From contig JAKFFG010000027.1 of NCBI GenBank assembly GCA_036675275.1, forward strand, positions 124,001 through 188,000: a stretch of 64,000 nt of DNA, written 5' to 3'. This stretch comes from Pollutimonas sp036675275. GTDB taxonomy: Bacteria; Pseudomonadota; Gammaproteobacteria; Burkholderiales; Burkholderiaceae_B. The notes below the pieces were generated by a model that made no database searches, was not told where the DNA came from, and worked only from the letters and a program-made list of their open reading frames with translations. The translations under genes were made by a program, and so were the position numbers. Below are positions 42,114 to 50,800 of the stretch, piece after piece (the first letter of the stretch is position 1; each line of letters begins with the position of its first letter).

Positions 42114-42995
42114 TTATAGTACGGATTTGAGCAGTTTGCCCATTTCCGAAGGATCGCGCGTAGTGCGAATGCCGCATGCTTCCATGATCTCGAGCTTGGC
42201 ATCGGCCGTATCGGCCCCGCCGGAAATCAGCGCGCCGGCGTGACCCATGCGCTTGCCTGCAGGAGCCGTAACCCCAGCGATAAAGCCTACAACCGGCTTG
42301 GTCATGTTGTCTTTAGCCCATTCAGCCGCATTGACTTCATCAGGACCGCCGATTTCGCCGATCATGACGACCGCATCGGTGTCTGGATCGTCATTGAACA
42401 GCTTGAGAATATCGATATGCTTCAGGCCGTTGATTGGATCGCCGCCAATGCCCACGGCCGTCGACTGGCCCAGGCCCAGTTCGGTGAGCTGTGCAACCGC
42501 TTCGTAGGTGAGCGTGCCGGAGCGGCTGACCACGCCGATACGGCCCTTGCGGGAAATATGGCCGGGCATGATGCCGATTTTCAATTCGTCGGGTGTAATC
42601 AGGCCGGGACAATTGGGTCCGAGCACCAGGGCGGTCTTGTTCTGCTCGCGCATGCGATTGCGCAGTTCAAGCATGTCGCGCACCGGGATGCCTTCCGTGA
42701 TGCAGATGACCAGGTCCAGGTCGGCGTCTACGGCTTCCCAGATGGCCGCGGCAGCGCCTGCCGGCGGAACATAGATAACGGAAACCGTGGCACCGGTTTG
42801 CGCTTTGGCATCTTTGACGGTACCGAAAATGGGCACGCCTTCGAAGTTCTCGCCGGCCTTCTTGGGATGCACGCCTGCCACGAACGCCGCCTTACCGTTG
42901 GCGTATTCGCGGCACATGTGAGTATGGAATTGACCGGTCTTGCCGGTAATCCCTTGGGTAATGACTTTAGTGTCTTTGTTGATCAAAATCGACAT
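42114..42995 (-). CDS. sucD: Succinyl-CoA synthetase alpha subunit
   Basis: The 293-residue protein has ITGKTGQFHTHMCREY (CoA-binding domain), GIPVRDMLELRNRM, GPNCPGLITPDELKIGIMPGH, and the phosphohistidine motif GHAGALISGGADTADAKLEIMEACGI. It pairs with SucC in the citric acid cycle, forming succinate and nucleoside triphosphate. It lies 22 bases after sucC. Confidence 0.96.
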   Translation of the reverse strand: MSILINKDTKVITQGITGKTGQFHTHMCREYANGKAAFVAGVHPKKAGENFEGVPIFGTVKDAKAQTGATVSVIYVPPAGAAAAIWEAVDADLDLVICITEGIPVRDMLELRNRMREQNKTALVLGPNCPGLITPDELKIGIMPGHISRKGRIGVVSRSGTLTYEAVAQLTELGLGQSTAVGIGGDPINGLKHIDILKLFNDDPDTDAVVMIGEIGGPDEVNAAEWAKDNMTKPVVGFIAGVTAPAGKRMGHAGALISGGADTADAKLEIMEACGIRTTRDPSEMGKLLKSVL

Positions 42996-43017
42996 TTACA
43001 GATCCTCGGCAGTATTC

Positions 43018-44178
43018 TTATTTCGCGGCGGCTACGACTTTGGTCGCGGCTTCGGCCATGGTGTCAGCGCTGATGATAGGCAGGCCCGACTCAGCCAGCA
43101 ATTTCTTGCCAAGCTCTTCGTTGGTGCCCTTCATGCGCACAACCAGCGGCACGCTGAGGTTGACGGCTTTGCATGCGGCAATGACGCCTTCGGCAATGAC
43201 ATCGCAACGCATGATGCCGCCGAAAATGTTTACCAGAATGGCTTTGACGCCTTCGTTCTTGAGCATGATCTTGAACGCCTCGGTCACTTTCTCGGCCGTT
43301 GCGCCACCGCCCACGTCAAGGAAGTTGGCCGGCTCGCCGCCAAACAGCTTGATCGTGTCCATGGTTGCCATGGCAAGGCCCGCGCCGTTGACCAGGCAGC
43401 CGATGTTGCCGTCGAGCTGGATATAAGCCAGATCGAACTTGCTGGCTTCGATTTCCGCAGGGTCTTCTTCGGCCAGATCGCGGTATTCGACGATTTCCGG
43501 ATGACGGTACAAGGCGTTGGAATCGAAGTTGAACTTGGCGTCCAGAGCAATGATATCGCCCGAGTTGGTGAGAATCAGCGGGTTGATTTCAGCAAGCGAG
43601 GCGTCGGTTTCCCAGTAGGCCTTGTAAAGCTTCTGGAATTCGGCCGCGGCCTTGTCCACGGAGGCGTCGGGAACGCCAATACCGCGAGCCAGCTCGGCAG
43701 CTTCCTTGTCGGTGAGCCCGGTCTTGGGATCGACAAATACTTTCAGGATTTTCTCGGGTGTTTTTTCAGCGACTTCTTCGACGTCCATGCCGCCTTCGCT
43801 CGACGCCATTACGCATACGCGCTGCGTGCCGCGATCGGTGACGATGCCAACGTAGTATTCTTTCTTGATGTCGGCGCCTTCTTCAATAAGCAGGCGGCCC
43901 ACTTTCTGGCCTTCGGGGCCGGTCTGGTGTGTAACCAGCTGCATGCCCAGAATTTCGGACGACAGCTGACGTACTTCGTCGATCGAGCGACCCAGCTTCA
44001 CGCCACCGCCCTTGCCACGGCCACCCGCGTGAATTTGCGCCTTGACCACCCATACCGGGCCACCCAGCTTCTCGGCGGCGGCGACGGCCTCTTCGACGGA
44101 AAACGCCGGAATTCCGCGTGGCACAGCAACGCCAAATTTCCTCAGCAGTTCCTTGCCTTGATACTCGTGAATTTTCAT
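43018..44178 (-). CDS. sucC: Succinyl-CoA synthetase beta subunit
   Basis: The 386-residue subunit shows MKIHEYQGKELLRKFGVAVPRG, WVVKAQIHAGGRGKGGGVKL (ATP-grasp), a substrate-binding NGAGLAMATMDTIKLFGGEPANFLDVGGGA and VNIFGGIMRCDVIAEGVIAA. It carries the nucleotide site. The DUF2889 gene lies upstream on the same strand with an 86-base gap. Confidence 0.96.
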   Translation of the reverse strand: MKIHEYQGKELLRKFGVAVPRGIPAFSVEEAVAAAEKLGGPVWVVKAQIHAGGRGKGGGVKLGRSIDEVRQLSSEILGMQLVTHQTGPEGQKVGRLLIEEGADIKKEYYVGIVTDRGTQRVCVMASSEGGMDVEEVAEKTPEKILKVFVDPKTGLTDKEAAELARGIGVPDASVDKAAAEFQKLYKAYWETDASLAEINPLILTNSGDIIALDAKFNFDSNALYRHPEIVEYRDLAEEDPAEIEASKFDLAYIQLDGNIGCLVNGAGLAMATMDTIKLFGGEPANFLDVGGGATAEKVTEAFKIMLKNEGVKAILVNIFGGIMRCDVIAEGVIAACKAVNLSVPLVVRMKGTNEELGKKLLAESGLPIISADTMAEAATKVVAAAK

Positions 44179-44264
44179 TTATTACCTGTCAGAACGTAAA
44201 GAATTAGAAAAAGAACCCGTGCGCCGGTGCCCGCGATCGGGGTCAGTCGCCCCATGAGGAATGC

Positions 44265-44846
44265 CTATTCGCACTTTGCCTCGACTTTCGGTGTTTTATA
44301 CCACTGGGGATAGAACTCTTTTGCAACGGGACCATCCAGCCTGAGGGCATGACAGCCTTCGAGCTGGAACGGACGCTTCTGCTTCTGGCCCGGCGCCAAT
44401 TGTTCTTGGCGGCGTTTATTGGCCATGGTTTGAATCGCAACCGTCGGCAAGAGATACGACAGCTCTGTCATGTGGCTACAGCCTGCTGTTCTGCCAAAAC
44501 GGTCTTTCACCGTCTGGCGGAAGTTACGCAGCAGATTCATGCCAACGAGATTGCGGTAATCCGGAGCGATGGCGCTGCAGTTCTCGTTGTATGGAGCTGC
44601 GTCGTAATCGGCGACAGCATCCGTGATCGAAAACTGATCGTCGATCGTAACGCGAAGATGCATATGATGAACAGGATCGCCGGCGCGGTGTGTGGATGCG
44701 CCGTCCCTGACTGGGAAATCATAAGCCTTGACATCGATGAGCTCGGCTTCGAGGTCCCAGTTTCCGTCCTCCCGGGCAAACGAGCTCACGCGTATGGAAC
44801 GCGTGTGCATTGGTTCGCGGGCAATCTTGGGAGAAGGCAATGGCAT
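44265..44846 (-). CDS. DUF2889 domain protein
   Basis: The 193-residue protein matches the DUF2889 pattern: RSIRVSSFAREDGNWDLEAELIDVKAYDFP, VHHMHLRVTIDDQFSITDAVADYDAAPY, and FRQTVKDRFGRTAGCSHMTELSYLLPTVAIQTMA. No signal or membrane segment is visible. The family has no proven function; it commonly stands before sucC in Burkholderiales. The metE stop lies 31 bases upstream. Confidence 0.85.
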   Translation of the reverse strand: MPLPSPKIAREPMHTRSIRVSSFAREDGNWDLEAELIDVKAYDFPVRDGASTHRAGDPVHHMHLRVTIDDQFSITDAVADYDAAPYNENCSAIAPDYRNLVGMNLLRNFRQTVKDRFGRTAGCSHMTELSYLLPTVAIQTMANKRRQEQLAPGQKQKRPFQLEGCHALRLDGPVAKEFYPQWYKTPKVEAKCE

Positions 44847-44877
44847 TTACAGAAAAACGTATATTGCGATAAACCCT

Positions 44878-47232
44878 CTAAGTATAGCGCAGTGCCTGGG
44901 CCGCACCGACCATCTTGATCAGCGCCGCCTCCGTTTCCGGCCACCCGCGAGTCTTCAGTCCGCAGTCGGGGTTGACCCAAAGGCGTTGCGGATCCAGTCT
45001 TTTCGCCGCTTTTTGCATCAGCTCGACCATCCACTTGGTATCGGGAATGTTGGGCGAGTGAATATCGTAAACGCCCGGGCCGATGTCGTTGGGGTACTGG
45101 AAGTCCTCGAACGCCGCCAATAGTTCCATATTCGAGCGCGAGGTCTCTATAGTGATGACGTCCGCATCCATTGCCGCAATGGCTTCGATAATGTCGTTGA
45201 ACTCCGAGTAGCACATATGCGTATGTATTTGCGTTTCGTCCCCGACGCCGCTGGTCGACAGGCGGAAGCAGTCCACCGCCCAATCCAGATAGTGTTGCCA
45301 GTCGCTGCGGCGCAAAGGCAAGCCTTCCCGAAACGCAGGTTCATCGATCTGGATGACGGCGATGCCCGCTGCCTCGAGATCCACCACTTCCTGGCGCAAG
45401 GCCAGCGCCAACTGGCGGCAAGTTGTTTCCCTGGGCTGGTCATCGCGGACGAACGACCATTGCAGTATGGTCACCGGACCGGTCAACATGCCTTTTACCG
45501 GCTTTTCGGTAAGCGACTGCGCATAGGCGGACCAGGCCACCGTCATTGGAGCTGGACGCGCAACATCGCCGAAAATAATAGGCGGCTTGACGCAGCGCGA
45601 GCCGTAGCTCTGGACCCAACCGTTCTGCGTGAAAGCGAAACCACCCAGCAACTCGCCGAAATACTCGACCATGTCATTGCGTTCGGCCTCGCCGTGCACC
45701 AGCACATCCAACCCTATCCTTTCCTGGAACCGTATGACGTGCTCGATTTCCTTGCGCATTGCCTCCTGGTAGGCCGAGTCGCTCAGCGCACCGCTCTTCC
45801 AGTCCCTGCGCGATACACGGATCTCGGATGTTTGAGGAAATGAGCCTATCGTGGTGGTCGGATAGGAAGGCAAACCGAGCTTTACCTGTTGCCGGGCAAT
45901 ACGATGCGAAAACGGCGCCCGGTCACGGCACAGTTCGCTGGACGCTGCCAGATGTTTCTGCGTGACGCTGTTATGGATACGTGCCGAGCGCTGCCTGGCC
46001 TGCAAGGCAATACGCTGGTTCTGTAGTGCTGTTTGTGACGCGATCAACGGAGTGCCGGCCACCGGGGTGCCGGCCACCGGAATGCCGGCCACCGGACTGC
46101 CGGGTTGCGGGCTTTCGGAGAGAGAATCGGCCAGCCATGCCAATTCGTCCAGCTTTTGGGTGGCGAAAGATAGCCAGCCGCGCAGTTCGGCATCAAGGTC
46201 TTTCTCCGCATCGAGATCGACCGGCACGTGCAGCAAGGAACACGATGGGGCAAGCCACAAGCGGTCGCCCCGGCGGGCAGCAGCGGTCTCGACCAGCGCG
46301 CGGGCCTTGTCCAGATCGGTACGCCAGACATTGCGGCCATCGATTATGCCCAACGACAGGACCTGTTCGTCGCTCAAGACCGCAAGAACGTCGTCGAGCT
46401 GATCCGGCGCACGCACCAAATCGATGTGCACTCCCTGCACCGGCAAGCCGTTCAGGACCTGGACGTTCTCCTGCAAATGCTGAAAGTATGTCGCAAGCAA
46501 TATCGGGACACCGGCCTGCGCCATTTCGTCGTACGCCAACTTGAACGCGTTCTGCCATGCCGGCGGCAGATCCAGTCCCAGAATAGGCTCGTCGATCTGC
46601 ACCCATTCAACGCCCAGCGCCTTGATTTGCTGCAGCACCTGCTTGTAGACGGGCAGCAAATTATTCAGCAGGTCGAGCTTGGCCGAATCACTAGCACCGT
46701 GAACAAACGCGTCGCCTTTGCCCAGCCACAACCACGTCAGGGGACCGGGAATCACCGGTTTCACGCGATGTCCGAGCGCCTGCGCTTCTTCAATCTGGTC
46801 GAAAAGGTAACTGCGGGCAATGCGATAAGACTGGTTCGGCACCAGTTCGGGCACGATGTAGTGATAATTGGTGTCGAACCACTTGGTCATCTCGCAGGCC
46901 GCAGCCGGTGTGCCTTTTGGCGCGCGTCCACGTGCCATCCTGAAAAGCGTGTCCAGCTCGACCGTTTCAAGGCCAGACTGAGCAAAGCGCGCGGGCACAG
47001 CGCCCAGCAAAGTGGTCCACTCCAGTATCTGGTCGTACCATGCGAAGTCGCCAACGGGTACAAAATCCAGGCCCGAAGCGGCCTGCAGCTTCCAGTGGCG
47101 GGCACGCAGCTCTCGTCCGACATTCTCCAGGTCTTGCCCGGATTGCGCGCCAGACCAGTACGCCTCCAGGGCGCGCTTCAGTTCGCGCTGGACGCCGATA
47201 CGGGGAAAGCCTAAATTATGAGTAATAGTCAT
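44878..47232 (-). CDS. metE: Cobalamin-independent methionine synthase
   Basis: The 784-residue enzyme has both barrels. The N-terminal half begins ITHNLGFPRIGVQRELKRALEAYW. The C-terminal half begins PTTTIGSFPQTSEIR and bears the zinc ligands (HTHMCYSEFNDI, and Cys in VNPDCGLKTRG). It transfers a methyl group from methyltetrahydrofolate to homocysteine. The interdomain linker contains an unusual PVAG(I/T) repeat encoded by 15-bp tandem units (46051-46110). It is divergent from metR, with a MetR box between. Confidence 0.95.
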   Translation of the reverse strand: MTITHNLGFPRIGVQRELKRALEAYWSGAQSGQDLENVGRELRARHWKLQAASGLDFVPVGDFAWYDQILEWTTLLGAVPARFAQSGLETVELDTLFRMARGRAPKGTPAAACEMTKWFDTNYHYIVPELVPNQSYRIARSYLFDQIEEAQALGHRVKPVIPGPLTWLWLGKGDAFVHGASDSAKLDLLNNLLPVYKQVLQQIKALGVEWVQIDEPILGLDLPPAWQNAFKLAYDEMAQAGVPILLATYFQHLQENVQVLNGLPVQGVHIDLVRAPDQLDDVLAVLSDEQVLSLGIIDGRNVWRTDLDKARALVETAAARRGDRLWLAPSCSLLHVPVDLDAEKDLDAELRGWLSFATQKLDELAWLADSLSESPQPGSPVAGIPVAGTPVAGTPLIASQTALQNQRIALQARQRSARIHNSVTQKHLAASSELCRDRAPFSHRIARQQVKLGLPSYPTTTIGSFPQTSEIRVSRRDWKSGALSDSAYQEAMRKEIEHVIRFQERIGLDVLVHGEAERNDMVEYFGELLGGFAFTQNGWVQSYGSRCVKPPIIFGDVARPAPMTVAWSAYAQSLTEKPVKGMLTGPVTILQWSFVRDDQPRETTCRQLALALRQEVVDLEAAGIAVIQIDEPAFREGLPLRRSDWQHYLDWAVDCFRLSTSGVGDETQIHTHMCYSEFNDIIEAIAAMDADVITIETSRSNMELLAAFEDFQYPNDIGPGVYDIHSPNIPDTKWMVELMQKAAKRLDPQRLWVNPDCGLKTRGWPETEAALIKMVGAAQALRYT
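46051..46110. repeat. 15-bp tandem repeat inside metE
   Basis: Three near-identical 15-base units (core TGCCGGCCACCGG) are followed by one degenerate copy. They keep the reading frame and encode a repeated Pro-Val-Ala-Gly-x unit in the linker between the two metE barrels, where insertions are tolerated. Confidence 0.9.
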
Positions 47233-47322
47233 GTTAAGTCTTTATAAGATGAGTAGAAAATCAACTTGACCATTGTCACCGTATAATTCATTGAATCAAA
47301 ATCAAATCCAACATATATACAA

Positions 47323-47335
47323 TGAATATATTTCA
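47323..47335. promoter_or_regulatory. MetR binding site between metE and metR
   Basis: TGAATATATTTCA exactly fits the known MetR consensus TGAA-N5-TTCA. It lies 18-30 bases before the metR start and about 91 bases upstream of metE, fitting activation of metE and autoregulation. A nearby TTCATTGAA (47287-47295) may be an additional half-site region. Confidence 0.8.
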
Positions 47336-47352
47336 TACTAGGACATCCCGCC

Positions 47353-48273
47353 ATGCTGCTTGAGATACGTCATCTGGAGACGCTCAGTGCCATCCGGGAT
47401 GCGGGCAGCTTGCAGGAAGCAGCCGAGCGCCTGCATGTAACCCAATCCGCCCTTTCGCATCAACTCCGCGACCTCGAGGTGCGACTGAAGACCTCCCTAC
47501 TGAACCGCCGCACCCGTCCCGCACGGCTGACCACCGCGGCTTTGCGCATCCTGATCCTGGCAGACGAAGTGCTGCCCCTGGTGAAGGCTACCGAACGAGA
47601 GCTTCAACATCTGGCTGCGGGACGCACGGGCCGACTCCACCTTGCTATTGACTGCCACTCCTGTTTCCAATGGCTCATGCCCGCGCTGGACGCCTTCCGG
47701 CAAGACTGGCCCGATGTCGCACTGGATTTGTCGGCCGCTTTCTCCTTTGCTCCGTTGCCGGCGCTGCTGCGCGGCGATCTTGACGTCGTCATTACATCAG
47801 ACCCTCAGGAGAGCGAGGCGGTGGAATATGTGCCTCTTTTCCGTTACGAATTGGTATTGGCGGTAGCGGCAGACCATGCCTTGTCGCAGCATAAATATAT
47901 AGAACCCGAACAACTCTTGGACCAGGTATTGATTACCTATCCGGTGGAAAGGCAACGCCTGGACGTATTCACGGTGTTTCTGGATCCGGCAGGCGTAGAG
48001 CCTGCCGCGATTCGCAAGGCGGAATTGACCCCCGTCATTGTCCAATTGGTAGCCAGTCAGCGCGGGGTGGCGGCCCTTCCCAACTGGGCCTTGACTGAAT
48101 ATTTGTCCCAGCCATGGCTACGCGTTTGCCATTTGGGTGAAAAAGGGGTCTGGCGAACCTTGTATGCCGCGCTGCGCAGCGAGGATATGCAAGCCGATTA
48201 CCTTCAGGCTTTCCTGGCCCAGGCGCGAGACACCTGCTTCAAGACATTGACCGGGATAAAGGCCGTACGCTGA
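47353..48273 (+). CDS. metR: LysR-type regulator MetR
   Basis: The 306-residue protein starts LEIRHLETLSAIRDAGSLQEAAERLHVTQSALSHQLRDLEVRLKTSLLNRRTRPARLTTAALRIL, the MetR-type helix-turn-helix. A LysR substrate domain follows. MetR activates metE, responding to homocysteine. The divergent arrangement and consensus site support the call. Its stop lies 15 bases from the convergent recX stop. Confidence 0.93.
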   Translation: MLLEIRHLETLSAIRDAGSLQEAAERLHVTQSALSHQLRDLEVRLKTSLLNRRTRPARLTTAALRILILADEVLPLVKATERELQHLAAGRTGRLHLAIDCHSCFQWLMPALDAFRQDWPDVALDLSAAFSFAPLPALLRGDLDVVITSDPQESEAVEYVPLFRYELVLAVAADHALSQHKYIEPEQLLDQVLITYPVERQRLDVFTVFLDPAGVEPAAIRKAELTPVIVQLVASQRGVAALPNWALTEYLSQPWLRVCHLGEKGVWRTLYAALRSEDMQADYLQAFLAQARDTCFKTLTGIKAVR

Positions 48274-48288
48274 TGCTGGTAAGTTGGC

Positions 48289-48795
48289 CTATTGATCGGG
48301 CAAGTCGCCCAGGATGCGACGCAGGCATTCGGGAGAGAAACCGCGTGATGCAAGAAAGCGGAATTGCTTGGCGTATGCTTTGGCGTCTTCGGGCGCTTGG
48401 CCGAATTTTTTTTCCCAGACCATGCGGGCTCGGTCGACTTCGGTGTCGCGCAATTGCTGTTGGAGTTCGGAGATGGTTTCGTCGGCCAGGCCGTGCTGAC
48501 GGAGTTCCTGGACGATAAGGCTGGCGCCTTTGGTATGCGCCCGCCTATGCACCAGGTTTTGCGCAAAACGTTGATTCGAAAGCCAGTTCTCGCGTTCGAG
48601 GTCGTTCAATAACTGATCGAGCTCGTCGGCGCTGCTTGCGTGCGGGGCAAGCTTGCGCCGCAACTCAAGGCGCGAGTTCTCGCGCCTTGAAAGCATGGCA
48701 ATGGCACGCGCCTTCAGGCTTGGTCCCTTTTTCTTGGGATTGCCGCCTTCAGGGTCCTCTTGAGACAAGGTTTCGAATTCGTCGTCGGAGCGCAT
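48289..48795 (-). CDS. recX: Regulatory protein RecX
   Basis: The 168-residue basic protein has the RecX repeats: LKARAIAMLSRRENSRLELRRKLAPHA, LNDLERENWLSNQRFAQNLVHRRAHTKGASLIVQELRQHGL, and AKQFRFLASRGFSPECLRRILGD. RecX binds RecA filaments and limits their activity. It follows recA on the same strand with a 15-base gap. Confidence 0.92.
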   Translation of the reverse strand: MRSDDEFETLSQEDPEGGNPKKKGPSLKARAIAMLSRRENSRLELRRKLAPHASSADELDQLLNDLERENWLSNQRFAQNLVHRRAHTKGASLIVQELRQHGLADETISELQQQLRDTEVDRARMVWEKKFGQAPEDAKAYAKQFRFLASRGFSPECLRRILGDLPDQ

Positions 48796-48810
48796 GACGG
48801 GCCTTGAAGA

Positions 48811-49890
48811 TTAACCGATAGGATCTTCTTCAGGAGCAAGCGGCGGCAGGGCCTTGGTGGTGGTGGAAGCCGCCTGCGCAATCACGCCGGACTGCTCGCG
48901 GACCCGGTTTTCGATTTCGAACGCCATATCGGGATGCTCTTTCAGATATTCGCGCACGTTGTCTTTACCTTGGCCTATACGTGTTCCGTTATAGCTGAAC
49001 CAGGCGCCCGCCTTGTCGACAATACCGGCCTGCACGCCGAGGTCGATGATTTCGCCCTCGCGTGAGATACCGGCGCCGTACATGATGTCGAATTCGGCCT
49101 GTTTGAATGGCGGCGCCACCTTGTTCTTGACCACTTTGACGCGGGTTTCGTTACCGACGACCTCGTCGCCTTTCTTGATGGCGCCGATGCGCCGGATGTC
49201 GAGGCGAACGGACGCATAGAACTTGAGCGCATTGCCGCCGGTAGTGGTTTCCGGGTTGCCGAACATGACGCCGATTTTCATGCGAATTTGGTTGATGAAA
49301 ATGACCATGCAGTTGGCGCGCTTTATGTTGGCCGTGAGCTTGCGCAATGCCTGGCTCATGAGACGGGCCTGCAAGCCGGGAAGCGAATCGCCCATGTCGC
49401 CTTCGATTTCGGCCTTGGGCACCAGCGCGGCAACCGAGTCAATGACGATAAGATCGACCGACCCCGACCGCACGAGCGCATCGGTGATTTCGAGTGCCTG
49501 TTCGCCGGTATCGGGTTGGGAAATGAGCAGATCGTTCAGGTTGACGCCCAATTTGGAGGCGTACTGGACGTCGAGCGCGTGTTCCGCGTCGATAAACGCG
49601 CATGTGCCGCCGATTTTTTGCATTTCGGCAATTACTTGCAGCGTGAGTGTGGTTTTACCCGAGGATTCAGGACCGTAGACTTCAATGACGCGGCCGCGCG
49701 GCAGGCCACCAACGCCCAAAGCGATATCCAGGCCCAGGGAACCGGTTGAGCACACCAGGATATCGTGCTCTACCTTGTCGTCGCCGTAGCGCATTACCGA
49801 ACCCTTGCCGAATTGCTTTTCGATTTGGGATAAGGCGGCAGAGAGGGCTTTGGCGCGCTCGGTAGCGGCTTTGCTGTTTTTGTCGTCCAT
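48811..49890 (-). CDS. recA: Recombinase RecA
   Basis: The 359-residue protein has Walker A GPESSGKTT, LLISQPDTGEQALEI, loop L1/L2 segments (LPGLQARLMSQALRKL, INQIRMKIGVMFGNPETTTGGNALKFYASVRLDIRR) and DNA-binding KVVKNKVAPPFKQAEFDI. It catalyses strand exchange and triggers LexA cleavage. The promoter carries a LexA box. The C-terminal tail is short and less acidic than that of E. coli. Confidence 0.97.
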   Translation of the reverse strand: MDDKNSKAATERAKALSAALSQIEKQFGKGSVMRYGDDKVEHDILVCSTGSLGLDIALGVGGLPRGRVIEVYGPESSGKTTLTLQVIAEMQKIGGTCAFIDAEHALDVQYASKLGVNLNDLLISQPDTGEQALEITDALVRSGSVDLIVIDSVAALVPKAEIEGDMGDSLPGLQARLMSQALRKLTANIKRANCMVIFINQIRMKIGVMFGNPETTTGGNALKFYASVRLDIRRIGAIKKGDEVVGNETRVKVVKNKVAPPFKQAEFDIMYGAGISREGEIIDLGVQAGIVDKAGAWFSYNGTRIGQGKDNVREYLKEHPDMAFEIENRVREQSGVIAQAASTTTKALPPLAPEEDPIG

Positions 49891-49967
49891 GTAGGATCCT
49901 TGACTTGAAGCGAATGATTAAAAGCGCAGTAACGCGGCAATTGAGGCGAAAGGAATTATTGCATCAA

Positions 49968-49996
49968 ATTGTACTGTATAAATAAACAGATATCCA
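49968..49996 (-). promoter_or_regulatory. recA promoter with LexA box
   Basis: On the minus strand TGGATA and TACAAT are spaced by 17 bases, forming a plausible sigma-70 promoter. Between them, at 49974-49989, lies CTGTATAAATAAACAG (plus strand), which matches the CTG-N10-CAG LexA site. This position is that expected for SOS repression of recA. Confidence 0.8.
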
Positions 49997-50087
49997 GTTT
50001 TGCCACATCGTAATCCCTTACTGTTCAGAGGGAGGAGCACGTGTCAGAATAGGCTCACCCCTATAGAACAAGCAGAAGTCACCTGAC

Positions 50088-50777
50088 ATGCGCATTTTAA
50101 TCGCCGAGGACGACAGTATTCTTGCCGATGGACTTTCCCGTTCACTGCGGTACGACGGCTATGCCGTCGATGTGGTGGCAGACGGCTCCAGCGCAGATTC
50201 GGCCTTGCAGCTGCAGAGTTTCGACTTGCTGATACTGGACCTGGACCTTCCCCTGATGCATGGCCTGGCTGTGCTGCGCTTGTTGCGCCAGCGAAACATG
50301 CCTATCCCGGTACTCATTCTAACGGCCGCCGACACGGTAGACCAACGAGTAAAGGGCCTGGACCTGGGGGCCGACGACTACATGGCCAAGCCTTTTGCCC
50401 TTTGCGAACTCGAAGCCCGGGTCCGGGCGCTTACGCGACGCAGCGCCGGCAACAGCACGACCATGCTGAAATACAAACGCCTGAGCTTCGATCTCAACGG
50501 CCGCGTCGCCCGCATCGACGACCAGCCGCTCGAGCTCTCGGCACGCGAAACCAGTCTGCTGGAAATTTTCCTCTCGCGTTGCGGGCGCCTGATCAGCAAG
50601 AACCAGTTCGTCGATCTGCTGTGCGAATGGGGCGAAGAGGTCACGCCCAATGCCATCGAAGTCTACATACATCGCCTGCGGAAGAAGATCGAACCCAGCG
50701 GCGCCAAAATTGTTACCGTGCGCGGTCTTGGGTATTGCCTTGAGTCAGACACCAGTAGCGATACGCTCGCCGCATGA
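50088..50777 (+). CDS. OmpR/TctD-type response regulator
   Basis: The 229-residue protein has a receiver domain (IAEDDS, phosphoacceptor Asp 51 in LILDLDLP, Lys in MAKPFAL) and a winged-helix DNA-binding domain (LELSARETSLLEIFLSRCGRLISKNQFVDLLCEWGEEVTPNAIEVYIHRLRKKIEPSGAKIVTVRGLGYCL). It resembles TctD, regulator of tricarboxylate uptake. The cognate kinase follows 23 bases later; the next gene is a transporter, the likely target. Confidence 0.88.
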   Translation: MRILIAEDDSILADGLSRSLRYDGYAVDVVADGSSADSALQLQSFDLLILDLDLPLMHGLAVLRLLRQRNMPIPVLILTAADTVDQRVKGLDLGADDYMAKPFALCELEARVRALTRRSAGNSTTMLKYKRLSFDLNGRVARIDDQPLELSARETSLLEIFLSRCGRLISKNQFVDLLCEWGEEVTPNAIEVYIHRLRKKIEPSGAKIVTVRGLGYCLESDTSSDTLAA

Positions 50778-50800
50778 TGCGCAGTAGCGCGGGACCCTGA

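Noticed and set aside
46051..46110. CRISPR-like repeat in metE
   Set aside because: The units are contiguous, in frame and without spacers; it is a coding microsatellite.
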